A DNA stretch of 42,456 nucleotides from JAKANT01 sp035502095 (GTDB lineage Bacteria > Pseudomonadota > Gammaproteobacteria > Burkholderiales > Burkholderiaceae_F), in assembly GCA_035502095.1 (NCBI GenBank), contig DATJUX010000046.1, positions 1 to 42,456 of the forward strand. Reading direction: 5' to 3'. Below, in pieces: positions 34,157-42,315 of this stretch. Positions within the stretch are counted from its first letter, which is position 1, and every line of letters starts with the position of its first letter. Both the position numbers and the translations under genes were made by a program. The notes under the pieces are model-generated. The model saw only the letters and a program-made list of their open reading frames with translations. It was not told the origin of the DNA and did no database searches.

Positions 34157-34737
34157 AGACCGGGCGATTCTCGACATCGCCGATTCGCGGCGGGATGAAA
34201 GACAGAGGGCGTCCCTTGGACCTGTCCACCGCCAGAGATCGGGGTGTGGATGCGCCGCCTCTTCGAGGAATTTCCGCTCCACTCACACAGCGGTCGACTC
34301 TAATGTCTCCTCCGCAAGCCTGTTGATCTCCAGTAGCTACCGGCCAACAGCTTTCGAACTGACCGCCCCAAGGCGTCTGCTGATTGCGAATAGCCGACTC
34401 TCTCCTGCGCCGAGGCGAAATTCGGCTGTGAGACCCGTCGCCGAACTCTCGACCGAGGGGGCTACGAGCGTCCGCTATGCGCAATCGGCGGGCGACTCGA
34501 AGCCGCCAGCGCAGCGGTGCAGTCGCTCTTGCGTCACCTTTCCGTGGATCGAACATGAACAATCGGAACCTGAGCGGTCCACGGTCGATGTCGGTTCTGG
34601 ACATTGGGCGTCTGTCGAAGCCGCAGAATTGGTCGGCAACACCTGGCAGATCTTGAAAATGCGGATCCCGCACGTCTTCCGCACGATGGCGAGTGCACGG
34701 GTCGCTTTAGGTAGCGCGCGATCGCTACACTTCAAAG
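34157..34737. other. Non-coding stretch
   Basis: 581 bases with no gene I can support. Overlapping open frames on both strands (for example 34098-34745 plus, 33999-34673 minus) are low-quality, Ser/Arg-rich translations. No RNA gene, repeat or hairpin stood out. Confidence 0.45.
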
Positions 34738-35508
34738 ATGGCTAACAGGTCGAGGCTCCGTCTCGGACTTATCCGGCCGGATAGGTCCGCTCGTTCGCCC
34801 ATCTTCACGATCGAGCAGGACTTTGGCGAGGAGAAAATTGAAGACGTCGATCTCTATATCACCGAGGAAGGCGGAACGTGGGGTGCGTTTCACGCGTCGA
34901 TCCACCCGAGCACCGCGAACCACCCGGCGGAAGTTCATATCAAGATGAATTGGGACGTCGTTTACAAAGGGCCCATCGATCTGTCGAAGCCCGCCGTGCC
35001 CGCAATAGCCATCGCGATTCACAACGACGTGCACATCAAGCACGTGGACGACTTTCAGGATGTCGATCGTCAACGGAAGCCGCTCGACGATCGGTTTCTT
35101 TACAAGCGGGAACCTCGGCCTGGGCACTTCCACTTGCTGGTCGTCGTGCTTGTCGACGAGAACAAAGTTGATTCTTTTTCAACGACGCTTCCGCTTGACA
35201 CGCGCTACTTCGTTCCGCGGGACAGCACGACGTACGCCATTTGGGTGGTCGAAGTCGCGGTGCCGGAGGATCACCTTGGCGTAAAGGTGGGCACGGACCC
35301 ACCCGAATCGATGATCCTCGCGAAGTTGACTTGGGTTGTGCCCGGCGTTTCGATTTCCTTCGACGGCGTAGAGCACTACGCGCTCCCGACGATCTGCTCA
35401 GTGCTGCAACCCATCAGCGGGGGCGCGTTGAATGAGATCGAGTCGCCTTCCCCGGAAGCTGGTTTGTTAGCGTCACGAAGCGCGCGCGGCGGGCGGTGCA
35501 ACGCGTAG
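34738..35508 (+). CDS. Hypothetical soluble protein
   Basis: 256 residues, not recognised. The body has alternating hydrophobic/charged strands typical of a beta-rich soluble protein (AEVHIKMNWDVVYKG, HFHLLVVVLVDENKV, YAIWVVEVAVPEDH), with no signal peptide or membrane segment and no catalytic motif that I can name. The Shine-Dalgarno is weak. Base composition is noticeably less GC-rich than the core genes, suggesting a different origin. Its last 36 bases overlap the convergent membrane-protein gene, and the final about 12 residues look non-native, so the 3' end may have been fused by rearrangement. Confidence 0.6.
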   Translation: MANRSRLRLGLIRPDRSARSPIFTIEQDFGEEKIEDVDLYITEEGGTWGAFHASIHPSTANHPAEVHIKMNWDVVYKGPIDLSKPAVPAIAIAIHNDVHIKHVDDFQDVDRQRKPLDDRFLYKREPRPGHFHLLVVVLVDENKVDSFSTTLPLDTRYFVPRDSTTYAIWVVEVAVPEDHLGVKVGTDPPESMILAKLTWVVPGVSISFDGVEHYALPTICSVLQPISGGALNEIESPSPEAGLLASRSARGGRCNA

Positions 35509-35937
35509 CCGACCGGACAAGCGTAGGCCGTCGCGAAGGTTCATCCCCATCAGCGACAAGTTAGTCGCACCGGCGAGCAACTCGAGCGCCTGCAGGATGT
35601 AGAAGGTCGCGTCGAACGTTCCTGCTGACGCCAGGCGGTTAAGAAAAATCGCGGAAGGGACGAGCACCAGCAGGCCGTTGGCTGCGATGAACGGCATGCG
35701 TCTTTTCTTGGCATCGACTAGCCGCCCGCGGCGGGACTTGGCGAGAACCATGCCGCTGCTGCCGGCGCCCGCCAGCGCCGGTATCAAGATCCAAAGGCCG
35801 GGCGCCACGATCAGCGACTTCAGATGCGCCACGGCCGCGGGAGAGCCGAACAATTCGACGATGATCGTGGACACGAAGAACGTGGCGATACAGAGCAGGC
35901 CGAGCATTCCCGCTATCAGATGGGCGCGTTTGGGCAT
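35473..35937 (-). CDS. Four-helix membrane protein, unknown function
   Basis: 154-residue membrane protein with about four hydrophobic helices (about 7-28, 40-60, 84-101, 110-130) and a basic cytoplasmic loop (KSRRGRLVDAKKRRM). ATG 35937 has GAAGG upstream. It lies 20 bases after the ABM-fold gene on the same strand, so the two are probably one operon under the divergent MarR regulator. No family name is recognised. Confidence 0.65.
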   Translation of the reverse strand: MPKRAHLIAGMLGLLCIATFFVSTIIVELFGSPAAVAHLKSLIVAPGLWILIPALAGAGSSGMVLAKSRRGRLVDAKKRRMPFIAANGLLVLVPSAIFLNRLASAGTFDATFYILQALELLAGATNLSLMGMNLRDGLRLSGRLRVAPPAARAS

Positions 35938-35957
35938 GATTGAACCTTCGATCCGAT

Positions 35958-36326
35958 TCAGGCCGCGCAGAGGTTGGGCACCGCGACCTTGGTGAACAAG
36001 TGCGGCTGGGCCACGGCGCTCGACGGGTAGGCGCCCAACGCGCTGGCGAACTCGGGGTGCGTGAATGCGGCGCGGAAACACTCTACCGACTCCCACACCG
36101 CGTAGTTCATCAACATGCAGCTGGCCCCGATCGCGCGATGCAGTTGCGTCGAGATGAAGCCGGGCTGACGCTTCATCCAATTAGCGTCCTTTTCCCACGC
36201 CGCCATCAGCGCGGGGATGTCGGCGTCGGCCACCGCGAACAGATTGACGAGCACCACAGGGGTGGCCGTGCACTGGAGCTGTTTTACGATGGGAACGACG
36301 GGATCGAGGGGGCGCAAGGAAAGCAT
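35958..36326 (-). CDS. ABM-fold (antibiotic biosynthesis monooxygenase-like) protein
   Basis: 122-residue protein with the dimeric alpha-beta-barrel pattern of ABM monooxygenases: strand TPVVLVNLFAVADAD, helix IPALMAAWEKDANWMKRQPG, strand FISTQLHRAI, and a MNYAVWESVECFRAAF segment. Such proteins oxidise small aromatic or quinone-like compounds or haem without a cofactor; the substrate here is unknown. ATG 36326 with AAAGGAG is preferred over the upstream in-frame ATGs at 36353-36356. It is divergent from marR with operator-like repeats between, so it is probably induced when MarR binds a ligand. Confidence 0.75.
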   Translation of the reverse strand: MLSLRPLDPVVPIVKQLQCTATPVVLVNLFAVADADIPALMAAWEKDANWMKRQPGFISTQLHRAIGASCMLMNYAVWESVECFRAAFTHPEFASALGAYPSSAVAQPHLFTKVAVPNLCAA

Positions 36327-36355
36327 GGCAAGCTCCTTTCGGGTTGTGTGCATCA

Positions 36356-36409
36356 TGACAACTTGGTGCTATGGTGGCGCACAATACCTATTTGACATCT
36401 TGGTGTCAA
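36356..36409. promoter_or_regulatory. Twin MarR operator candidates
   Basis: A palindrome TTGACATCTTGGTGTCAA (36392-36409; perfect 6-base arms) lies 20 bases before marR. A second, less symmetric copy, TGACAACTTGGTGCTA (36356-36371), shares 13 of 16 positions and is 37 bases away, next to the ABM gene start. Such pairs commonly let one MarR dimer repress each divergent promoter. Confidence 0.6.
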
Positions 36410-36428
36410 GAAGGCAGCATGCAAGTGA

Positions 36429-36899
36429 ATGAGTAAAACCAAGCGCACCTCCGCCGGCCAAGCCCTGACGGACCTCGTCCTCGAGCTGTTCCGGTTGAAC
36501 AATCGGATGCTGACCGCGGGGGATCGACTGGTCGCCGAGTTGGGGCTGACGAGTGCCCGGTGGCAGGTCCTCGGCACCATCGTTGCTTCCGGGCGCGCTC
36601 AGCCGGTCGCGTGGCTGGCACGTGACATGGGCGGCAATCGCCAGAACGTCCAGCGCATCGTCAACGATCTGGCGAACGAAGGGCTCGTTGCGTTCCAACC
36701 CAACCCGCACCACCGGCGGGCGCAACTGGTCGTGCTTACGGAGCGCGGCCAGGAGGCATTCCACGCGGCAATGCGTCTGCAAACGCCCTGGATCAACCAG
36801 CTTGCGGAGGGACTTCGCGTCGCGGATATCGAGACGACGCACGATGTCGTCGCGACGATTCGTCGACGACTGGAAACGAACGCGCATACTGACGGGTAG
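36429..36899 (+). CDS. MarR-family transcriptional regulator
   Basis: 156-residue winged-helix repressor. The recognition region (LTSARWQVLGTIVASG...VAWLARDMGGNRQNVQRIVNDL) and wing (FQPNPHHRRAQLVVLTERG) fit the MarR fold. MarR proteins release DNA when phenolic or other small ligands bind. Position and the twin inverted repeats suggest that it controls itself and the divergent ABM-fold/membrane protein pair. The start codon is ATG 36429; no strong Shine-Dalgarno is visible, and translation may depend on the AAGGCAG upstream. Confidence 0.88.
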   Translation: MSKTKRTSAGQALTDLVLELFRLNNRMLTAGDRLVAELGLTSARWQVLGTIVASGRAQPVAWLARDMGGNRQNVQRIVNDLANEGLVAFQPNPHHRRAQLVVLTERGQEAFHAAMRLQTPWINQLAEGLRVADIETTHDVVATIRRRLETNAHTDG

Positions 36900-37225
36900 G
36901 CGTCATTGCCGCCAGCCCGATCATCAGTGCGGCGCGCGAGTTCCGCGATTCGACCGCTTTAGCGTGCTATCGCTCGCCACGTCGAAGGCAACAGACGGCT
37001 GGCAGCGAGGCGCAGCGGTCCTTCGATCGAGGAATCGCCACCAGCGCATTGGATGGTGCCCCAGTGGCTCGACCTTGGTGCCGAACAAGTCGGCCCCCTC
37101 CCGGCGCAGCCTCCCCAGGCCTAGACAAGCGAAGGGACTTTGACTACCCGGGCGCTCCGCAGTTCAACGGCACGTCGGGGCGTCGGATCGGTTGCCTGTT
37201 CTCAGAGTCCGGAGGCGTACTCACG
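36900..37225. other. Non-coding left flank of IS66
   Basis: 326 bases between marR and the IS66 left repeat, with no supportable gene and no sequence resembling an integrase 5' part. Confidence 0.45.
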
Positions 37226-37240
37226 GTAAGCGTGTGGTGA
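37226..37240. repeat. IS66 left inverted repeat
   Basis: GTAAGCGTGTGGTGA; begins with the GTAAGCG typical of IS66 ends and pairs with 40058-40072. Confidence 0.75.
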
Positions 37241-37318
37241 AGGCATCTTTTCGCGAGGCGTTCATAGCGGCAAGCTGACGCGCGAGTGGCCACAGTAGGT
37301 GTCCACCAAGGAGCGCAG

Positions 37319-37708
37319 GTGGACACCAAGGGGAAGGCGAGTCGAGGCGTGAAGCAGGAGCGTCGGCGCCACAGCGCGGCGTTCAAGCGTCGTTTGATCG
37401 AGCAGACACTGGCCCCGGGCGTGTCGGTCGCACGGATCGCGCTGGAGAACGGCGTCAACACGAATCTGCTGTTCAAGTGGCGCCGCGATCACATCCGGAC
37501 ACATCGAGTTGAGTCGCCGACGTTGTTACCCGTGGCGATCAACGAACCGAGTGCAGAGTCGACACCGATTTCGCCGCCGGCTGCGCGAGTGGTTGCCGGC
37601 GGCGTGATCGAGATCGAGCTGGCCGGAGCAAGGATTCGCCTGAAGGGCTCGATCGACCTCGCAGCGTTGCGCGTGACGCTGCAGATGCTGTCGCCGACGC
37701 CGGCATGA
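37319..37708 (+). CDS. tnpA: IS66 TnpA accessory protein
   Basis: 129-residue protein with a helix-turn-helix (HSAAFKRRLIEQTLAPGVSV...NLLFKWRRDH) typical of IS66 orf1/TnpA. GTG 37319 with AAGGAG six bases upstream is favoured over GTG 37286. It overlaps tnpB by four bases (ATGA), so translation is coupled. It is needed with TnpB and TnpC for transposition of IS66 elements (family knowledge). Confidence 0.88.
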   Translation: MDTKGKASRGVKQERRRHSAAFKRRLIEQTLAPGVSVARIALENGVNTNLLFKWRRDHIRTHRVESPTLLPVAINEPSAESTPISPPAARVVAGGVIEIELAGARIRLKGSIDLAALRVTLQMLSPTPA

Positions 37709-38052
37709 TCGGTCTACCCGCAGGAACGCGCGTGTGGCTCGCTGCCGGGGTGACCGATATGCGCAAGGGGTTCGATGGCCTGGCGGCTCTCGTGCAGACG
37801 CAACTGCACGAGGATCCGTTTGCCGGGCACGTGTTCGTGTTCCGCGGTCGGCGCGGCGATCGCGTGAAGCTGATGTGGTGGAGTGGCGACGGGATGTGTT
37901 TGTTTGCCAAGCGGCTAGAGCGCGGTCGATTCGTGTGGCCGCAGGCCGCAAGCGGCACCGTGTCGCTGACGGCAGCGCAGCTATCGATGCTGCTCGAAGG
38001 CATCGACTGGCGTCGCCCGAGGCGCACATGGCAACCGGCGATGGCGGTGTAG
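37705..38052 (+). CDS. tnpB: IS66 TnpB accessory protein
   Basis: 115-residue IS66 orf2/TnpB family protein: GVTDMRKGFDGLAALVQ, FVFRGRRGDRVKLMWWSGDG and LFAKRLERGRFVWP are the conserved blocks. It is full length for the family and overlaps tnpA by four bases. The gap of 71 bases to tnpC is usual. Confidence 0.93.
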   Translation: MIGLPAGTRVWLAAGVTDMRKGFDGLAALVQTQLHEDPFAGHVFVFRGRRGDRVKLMWWSGDGMCLFAKRLERGRFVWPQAASGTVSLTAAQLSMLLEGIDWRRPRRTWQPAMAV

Positions 38053-38123
38053 CAACAGCGAACTCATTGAGGCGCAAGAAGTACGTGCGCTCGATGCGCG
38101 ATGCCAGTATACAGTCGCGCGCC

Positions 38124-39740
38124 ATGCCGAAGGTGATCGATCAACTGCCCGATGACATAGAGCAGCTCAAGCAGTTGGTCATCGAGCTCGGTGCGCGGTT
38201 GGCAGAGCAAGAGCAGCAGGTCGCCGAGAAGCGGGCAGAGCTCGCAGCCGAACGCAACGAGATGATCGCTGCGCGGCTGGTGATCGAGAAGCTCAAGCTG
38301 CAGATCGCGCGCTACCGCCGGCTGCAGTACGGCCGCAAGTCGGAGCGCCACGATGCGCACGTCGCGCAACTCGAACTCATCGTCGAGGAGCTCGAGTCGA
38401 GCCTGGCCGTAGGTGGCAAGCATGCCAGTGGCTCGACACCGGCCGACGACGCCGCTTCTGCACGCAACAAGCCAGCCCGCCACCCGTTGCCCGATCATCT
38501 GCCGCGTGAGACGCAGGATCACGCCGCTGCCTGCGCATGCCCGGAGTGTGGCGGAGAGCTCAAGCGCATCGGCGAGGACGTTGCGGAGCAGCTCGAGTTC
38601 ATTCCCGAGCACTTCAAAGTGATCCGCCACGTGCGGCCGAAGTTCTCTTGCGGGAAGTGCCAGAACATCGCGCAGGCGGCTGCCCCGAGCCGGCCGATCG
38701 ACAAGGGCATCGCGGGTGCGGGGCTGCTGGCGCATGTGGCGGTGTCGAAGTACATCGATCACTTGCCGCTGTACCGGCAGAGCGAGATCTATGCGCGCCA
38801 AGGGGTGGACCTCGAGCGCTCGACGCTGGCAGGCTGGATCGCGGGGGTGGCGGAACTGGTTACGCCGCTTGCCGAAGCGATCGGCCGCTACGTGACGGCA
38901 GCAACGAAGCTGCATGCCGATGACACGACCGTGCCGGTACTCGATCCGGGGCGCGGCAAGACCAAGACCGGGCGGCTGTGGGTGTACGTGAGAGATGACC
39001 GACCGGCCGCCAGCGGCGATCCGCCGGCGGCGTTGGATCGCTACACGCCCACGCGCGAGGGACTGCACCCGGCAACCCATCTGAAGCCGTTCAAGGGCAC
39101 GCTGCAGGCCGACGGCTTCAGTGGGTTCGATGCGCTGTACGAGAGCGGACGCATCAAGCTGGCAGCGTGCTGGGCGCACGCACGACGCAAGTTCTACGAC
39201 CTGCATGCGGCGACCAAGTCGCCGCTGGCGGCCGAGGCGCTCGGCCGGATCGGTGCGCTGTACAAGATCGAAGACGAGATCCGGGGTAAGCCTCCCGATG
39301 AACGCCGCCGGGTACGCCAGGCACGGGCGGGTCGGCTCATCAAGGATCTGCAGCGCTGGATGCAGCAGCAACTGACTCAGGTGTCGGCCAAGTCGGACGC
39401 GGCCGGTGCGCTCCTGTACTCGCTCAAGCGCTGGGACGGGCTAACGCGCTATCTCGACAATGGCTCGATCGAGATCGATAACAACGCGGCGGAGCGTGCG
39501 TTGCGCGGACCCGTACTGTCGCGCAAGAACTTCCTGTTCGCCGGCGCCGACTCGGGCGGCGAGCGCGCCGCGGTGCTGTATACGCTGCTGGAGACGGCGA
39601 AACTGAACGGGCTCGACCCGGAGCGCTATCTGCGCGATGTGCTGTCGCGCATCGCCGAGCATCCGATCAACCGCATCGACGAGTTGTTGCCGTGGAACCT
39701 CGCAGCCGAAGCAACAAGCGACGAGCGACTCGCCGCGTAG
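38124..39740 (+). CDS. tnpC: IS66 TnpC transposase
   Basis: 538-residue transposase. The N-terminal coiled coil (about 5-60, Leu/Gln/Glu-rich) is followed by a basic YGRKSER motif, a zinc-finger-like CACPECGGE...CGKC pair, and the DDE core: LHADDTTVPV (Asp), QADGFSGFDALY (Asp), and DNNAAERALRG (Glu). The C-terminal HPINRIDELLPWN is the IS66_C tail. It appears complete, with no stop. An upstream in-frame ATG at 38094 is possible; 38124 is chosen because MPKVIDQLPDDIEQL is the usual start. Confidence 0.93.
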   Translation: MPKVIDQLPDDIEQLKQLVIELGARLAEQEQQVAEKRAELAAERNEMIAARLVIEKLKLQIARYRRLQYGRKSERHDAHVAQLELIVEELESSLAVGGKHASGSTPADDAASARNKPARHPLPDHLPRETQDHAAACACPECGGELKRIGEDVAEQLEFIPEHFKVIRHVRPKFSCGKCQNIAQAAAPSRPIDKGIAGAGLLAHVAVSKYIDHLPLYRQSEIYARQGVDLERSTLAGWIAGVAELVTPLAEAIGRYVTAATKLHADDTTVPVLDPGRGKTKTGRLWVYVRDDRPAASGDPPAALDRYTPTREGLHPATHLKPFKGTLQADGFSGFDALYESGRIKLAACWAHARRKFYDLHAATKSPLAAEALGRIGALYKIEDEIRGKPPDERRRVRQARAGRLIKDLQRWMQQQLTQVSAKSDAAGALLYSLKRWDGLTRYLDNGSIEIDNNAAERALRGPVLSRKNFLFAGADSGGERAAVLYTLLETAKLNGLDPERYLRDVLSRIAEHPINRIDELLPWNLAAEATSDERLAA

Positions 39741-40057
39741 CCACCACCACGAAGCCGCGCGCGGCGCCAGCAGCTCAACCTGCCGAATGGCGCTTCGAGA
39801 ACATCGAAGCGTTGATTGACACCGGAGAGGGCGACATCACGATCGGCTCCGTGGCATCGATCCCATGTGTGGCGACCGCAGCCGACGACTGCCAATGCTT
39901 GGCGATGCTGGTGCGCCGACCTGGCGAATCGCTGCACGCTCTCATGCAGCGCCTCGACGCCGCAATCGCCTATGCCCAGGAAGACGGCGACTACATCGAC
40001 GAGGTCAACGCTCCACCGCAGCCCGCGCTGAAGAAGGCCGCCAAGTCAAGGCGGTGA
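39692..40057 (+). CDS. IS66 small accessory ORF
   Basis: 121-residue product overlapping the end of tnpC by 49 bases in another frame (GTG start). The conserved part is LAMLVRRPGESLHALMQRLDAAIAYA, which I recall downstream of tnpC in several proteobacterial IS66 copies. Its stop sits immediately before the right inverted repeat. The function is unknown; the first about 30 residues may not be translated. Confidence 0.6.
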   Translation: MEPRSRSNKRRATRRVATTTKPRAAPAAQPAEWRFENIEALIDTGEGDITIGSVASIPCVATAADDCQCLAMLVRRPGESLHALMQRLDAAIAYAQEDGDYIDEVNAPPQPALKKAAKSRR

Positions 40058-40072
40058 GCACCGGACGCTTAC
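40058..40072. repeat. IS66 right inverted repeat
   Basis: Reverse complement reads GTAAGCGTCCGGTGC, matching 37226-37240 at 12 of 15 positions. Confidence 0.75.
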
Positions 40073-40391
40073 CAACATGGCGATGTTGGCGCTATTGCAT
40101 CGAATGGGGCGCGACGATTTGACCGTCCACGGATTCCGCTCGAGCTTTCGTGACTGGGCGGCCGAAGTCACCAACTTTCCGCGCGAAGTTGCCGAGGCCG
40201 CGCTAGCGCATGTTTTAAGCGACAAAACCGAAGCGGCGTACCGGCGCAGGGACCTCTTCGAAAAGCGGCGCAGGCTGATGCAAGCATGGGCGGAGTGGTG
40301 CGACAAGGTCGCGCCTGCGACAGTCACGCCCATCCGGCAGGAAAGGCCCAAAGCAGCGGACCCACTTCCCCGCGCCGCGAGCAGCGGGTAG
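40073..40391 (+). pseudogene. 3' fragment of a phage/island-type tyrosine integrase, cut at the IS66 end
   Basis: The frame emerging from the IS66 right end encodes TNMAMLALLHRMGRDDLTVHGFRSSFRDWAAE and later AEAALAHVLSDKTEAAYRR. This is the C-terminal catalytic half of P4-like integrases, with the HxxR motif (HGFR), the second His (LAHV) and the nucleophile Tyr (AAYRR). About 100 residues remain of about 400. No 5' integrase fragment is present left of the IS66, so the interrupted gene has lost its N-terminal part. It marks the former presence of a genomic island or prophage. Confidence 0.82.
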
Positions 40392-40430
40392 CGGCGTGAC
40401 AATTTGGACGATCGGTGCTTGACTCTACGC

Positions 40431-40949
40431 ATGCCCGCTACTCCTCTCCTCCCGGTCAACGCCATCGCAAAGCGCATTCTTTTCGTTCGCGGTCAGCGCG
40501 TCATGCTCGATTCCGACCTGGCCGAACTCTATGGCGTCGAGACGAAGGTCCTCAACCAAGCGGTGAAGCGCAACCAAGAGCGCTTCGACGACGATTTCAT
40601 GTTTCAGCTGACCGCCGAAGAGTGGACGGGCTTGAGGTCACAAACTGTGACCTCAAGATCCGGCGCCGGCGGGCGCCGCTATCTGCCTTATGTCTTCACC
40701 GAGCACGGCGCGTACATGCCAGGGAACGTCTTGAACTCGCCGCGGGCCATTGCGGTGAGCAAGTTCATCGTGCGCGCGTTCATCCAGATCCGCGACCTCC
40801 TTGCCACGCATAAGAACATAGCGCAGCAGCTCCTGGAGCTCGAACGCCGCGTCGCTGGCCAGGACAAGCAGATCGCGCAAATCATCCGCACGATCCATCA
40901 GCTTCTTGAGCCACCGGCGTCGCCGAAGAAGCGCCCGATCGGCTTCTAG
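40431..40949 (+). CDS. ORF6N-domain protein
   Basis: 172-residue protein with an N-terminal ORF6N (KilA-N-like) DNA-binding domain: ILFVRGQRVMLDSDLAELYGVETKVLNQAVKRN, then RFDDDFMFQLT and RYLPYVFTEHGAYMPGNVLNSPRAI. The C-terminal about 50 residues form a coiled coil (NIAQQLLELERRVAGQDKQI). Such proteins are common in phages and islands. The ATG at 40431 is chosen because the domain begins about ten residues later; an upstream in-frame GTG at 40404 is possible. It lies 40 bases after the integrase fragment and probably came in with the same island. Confidence 0.85.
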   Translation: MPATPLLPVNAIAKRILFVRGQRVMLDSDLAELYGVETKVLNQAVKRNQERFDDDFMFQLTAEEWTGLRSQTVTSRSGAGGRRYLPYVFTEHGAYMPGNVLNSPRAIAVSKFIVRAFIQIRDLLATHKNIAQQLLELERRVAGQDKQIAQIIRTIHQLLEPPASPKKRPIGF

Positions 40950-41439
40950 CGGGCGGATCGGTGCCTAACAGCTCGGGAACGAGTTCGTAGAAATCGAGGC
41001 TACTTAAGCGATAGCGTCATATCACCTCGAACGAACTCCTCCTCGGAGTTCGTCTCTTACCTTTTCAAGAACGCGTAGGTCTGTTCCTTGAAGCGACGCG
41101 TATGTTTTTCACGTGCCGATTCTCTGCCACAAGCAAGACCTGCCAACACGAGTCGTTCGCCGATTACCCGCCGAAGGCTGCTTCGGAGCGGAAGCCGACT
41201 TTGCTCGGCGCTACGCGGCGGCAGCCGCGAGCCGCTCGAGCCTCCGATGGCGATTCTCCGATCGAGGACCAGTGCTCCTCGTTCCCGGCCCTTCGCTGGC
41301 TTCGACGTGAAGATCGACAGCAACGCAAAGCGGTCGATCGCAGGCGCAGGACCGGAAGGGCGGCCTCCAAACGAATCGGGAGCGAGCTCACGACCCGACG
41401 CCCTCGCTCGCAAGAGCCGCTTTCTACTGCTCGCGAGCC
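40950..41439. other. Non-coding stretch with one hairpin
   Basis: 490 bases without a supportable gene; the open frames here are Arg/Ser-rich shadows. A hairpin CGAACTCC-TCCTC-GGAGTTCG (41032-41052) precedes a pyrimidine-rich TCTCTTACCTTTTC and could end transcription from the ORF6N gene. Confidence 0.4.
41032..41060 (+). terminator. Weak terminator-like hairpin downstream of the ORF6N gene
   Basis: 8-bp perfect stem with five-base loop, followed by TCTCTTAC, not a clean T-run. It is 83 bases past the ORF6N stop. Confidence 0.35.
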
Positions 41440-42315
41440 CTAACGATGTGATCCTGCTGGTATGGACTGGCCGCGCCGCCTGGCTTCCATCAGCAGGTAC
41501 GAGCCCGGAAAACCAATCACAAAGACTACGACCACGAACCCGACGAAGACCCACGTCAGCGGATTCGATTTCTGGAAGTCGTCCCACGACGCGAATACAC
41601 AGATCACAAATACGACCGGTGACAGAAGCTGCGGAAGCAGCAGCGAACGAACTTGGCTCCAGCGTGCGACGGCTGCGACCTCAAGGGCGAAGAACCCGAA
41701 CAGGCCCAACTCCGCGGCGGTGACGCGCGCAGTAAGCGGAGTGATCTTCCATGGCCAAGACGAAGCCGTAAGCGTTGGCGCGAAGAACAGCAGCAGACCT
41801 GTCACGCACAACCCCGCGCCAAGCAGGTAGAGGATCACCAGGGCTGCCGGTCCGATCCGCACTTCGTCATCGAGCGCAGGGAGCGGACGGGCGGCCCGTT
41901 CGTTGCGCAGCCACTGAGCGACAAGCACGAAGGGCAACGTCCAGTAGAGAAAAGTCCAAAGCCAGAACTGCGGGTAGTCGTGGCTGAATCGGTCCCAGTG
42001 CAGGACCGTGGAGATTCCAAGGATTCCCGCGAACAGCGCCACCGGCAGTAGCCCCAGCCGAATCTGATGCCAGTACTGCGCGCGGTACACGACGCTGAAG
42101 TAGATGACCCCAGTGAGGTACGTGGCGCCTAGCATCATCGCCGACATGCGGGGCTTGATCGGCCACGCAAAATGAGCGCCTGCGTTGTCAGGGGTGAAAT
42201 ACAGGATCAGGAATGCGGCGGCCAAGATTGGAATGACCACGATGGCAAGCCATCGGGTTTCGCGGAGCACCACATCGGGCGCAGGGTCGACACGCCGCAA
42301 AATGCGCTCAAACAT
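41440..42315 (-). CDS. Multi-pass membrane protein, unknown function
   Basis: 291-residue integral membrane protein with about eight hydrophobic helices (for example WLAIVVIPILAAAFLILYF, GLLPVALFAGILGISTVL, GPAALVILYLLGAGLCVTG, PLTWVFVGFVVVVFVIGF). The short loops carry Trp and Arg (HWDRFSHDYPQFWLW). No signature of a known transporter or enzyme was recognised. ATG 42315 starts MFERILRRVDPAPD. The remaining 141 bases to the window edge probably hold its promoter. The C-terminus (MEARRRGQSIPAGSHR) is charged and cytoplasmic. Confidence 0.75.
   Translation of the reverse strand: MFERILRRVDPAPDVVLRETRWLAIVVIPILAAAFLILYFTPDNAGAHFAWPIKPRMSAMMLGATYLTGVIYFSVVYRAQYWHQIRLGLLPVALFAGILGISTVLHWDRFSHDYPQFWLWTFLYWTLPFVLVAQWLRNERAARPLPALDDEVRIGPAALVILYLLGAGLCVTGLLLFFAPTLTASSWPWKITPLTARVTAAELGLFGFFALEVAAVARWSQVRSLLLPQLLSPVVFVICVFASWDDFQKSNPLTWVFVGFVVVVFVIGFPGSYLLMEARRRGQSIPAGSHR

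Larger units (their letters stand above)
37226..40072 (+). mobile_element. IS66-family insertion sequence (2,847 bp), apparently complete
   Basis: Inverted ends: left 37226-37240 GTAAGCGTGTGGTGA; right 40058-40072 reads GTAAGCGTCCGGTGC on the opposite strand (12 of 15 match). It contains tnpA, tnpB and tnpC in the standard order, plus a small accessory ORF ending exactly at the right repeat. IS66 normally makes an 8-base target duplication, but the left flank TACTCACG and the right flank CAACATGG differ, so one side was lost or recombined after insertion. The right end abuts an integrase fragment. Confidence 0.9.

Noticed and set aside
36900..37225. 5' part of the integrase left of IS66
   Set aside because: No frame here resembles an integrase N-terminal or core-binding domain.
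41088..41723. 211-codon plus-strand open frame
   Set aside because: Ser/Arg-rich, no domain, partly antisense to the eight-helix membrane protein gene.
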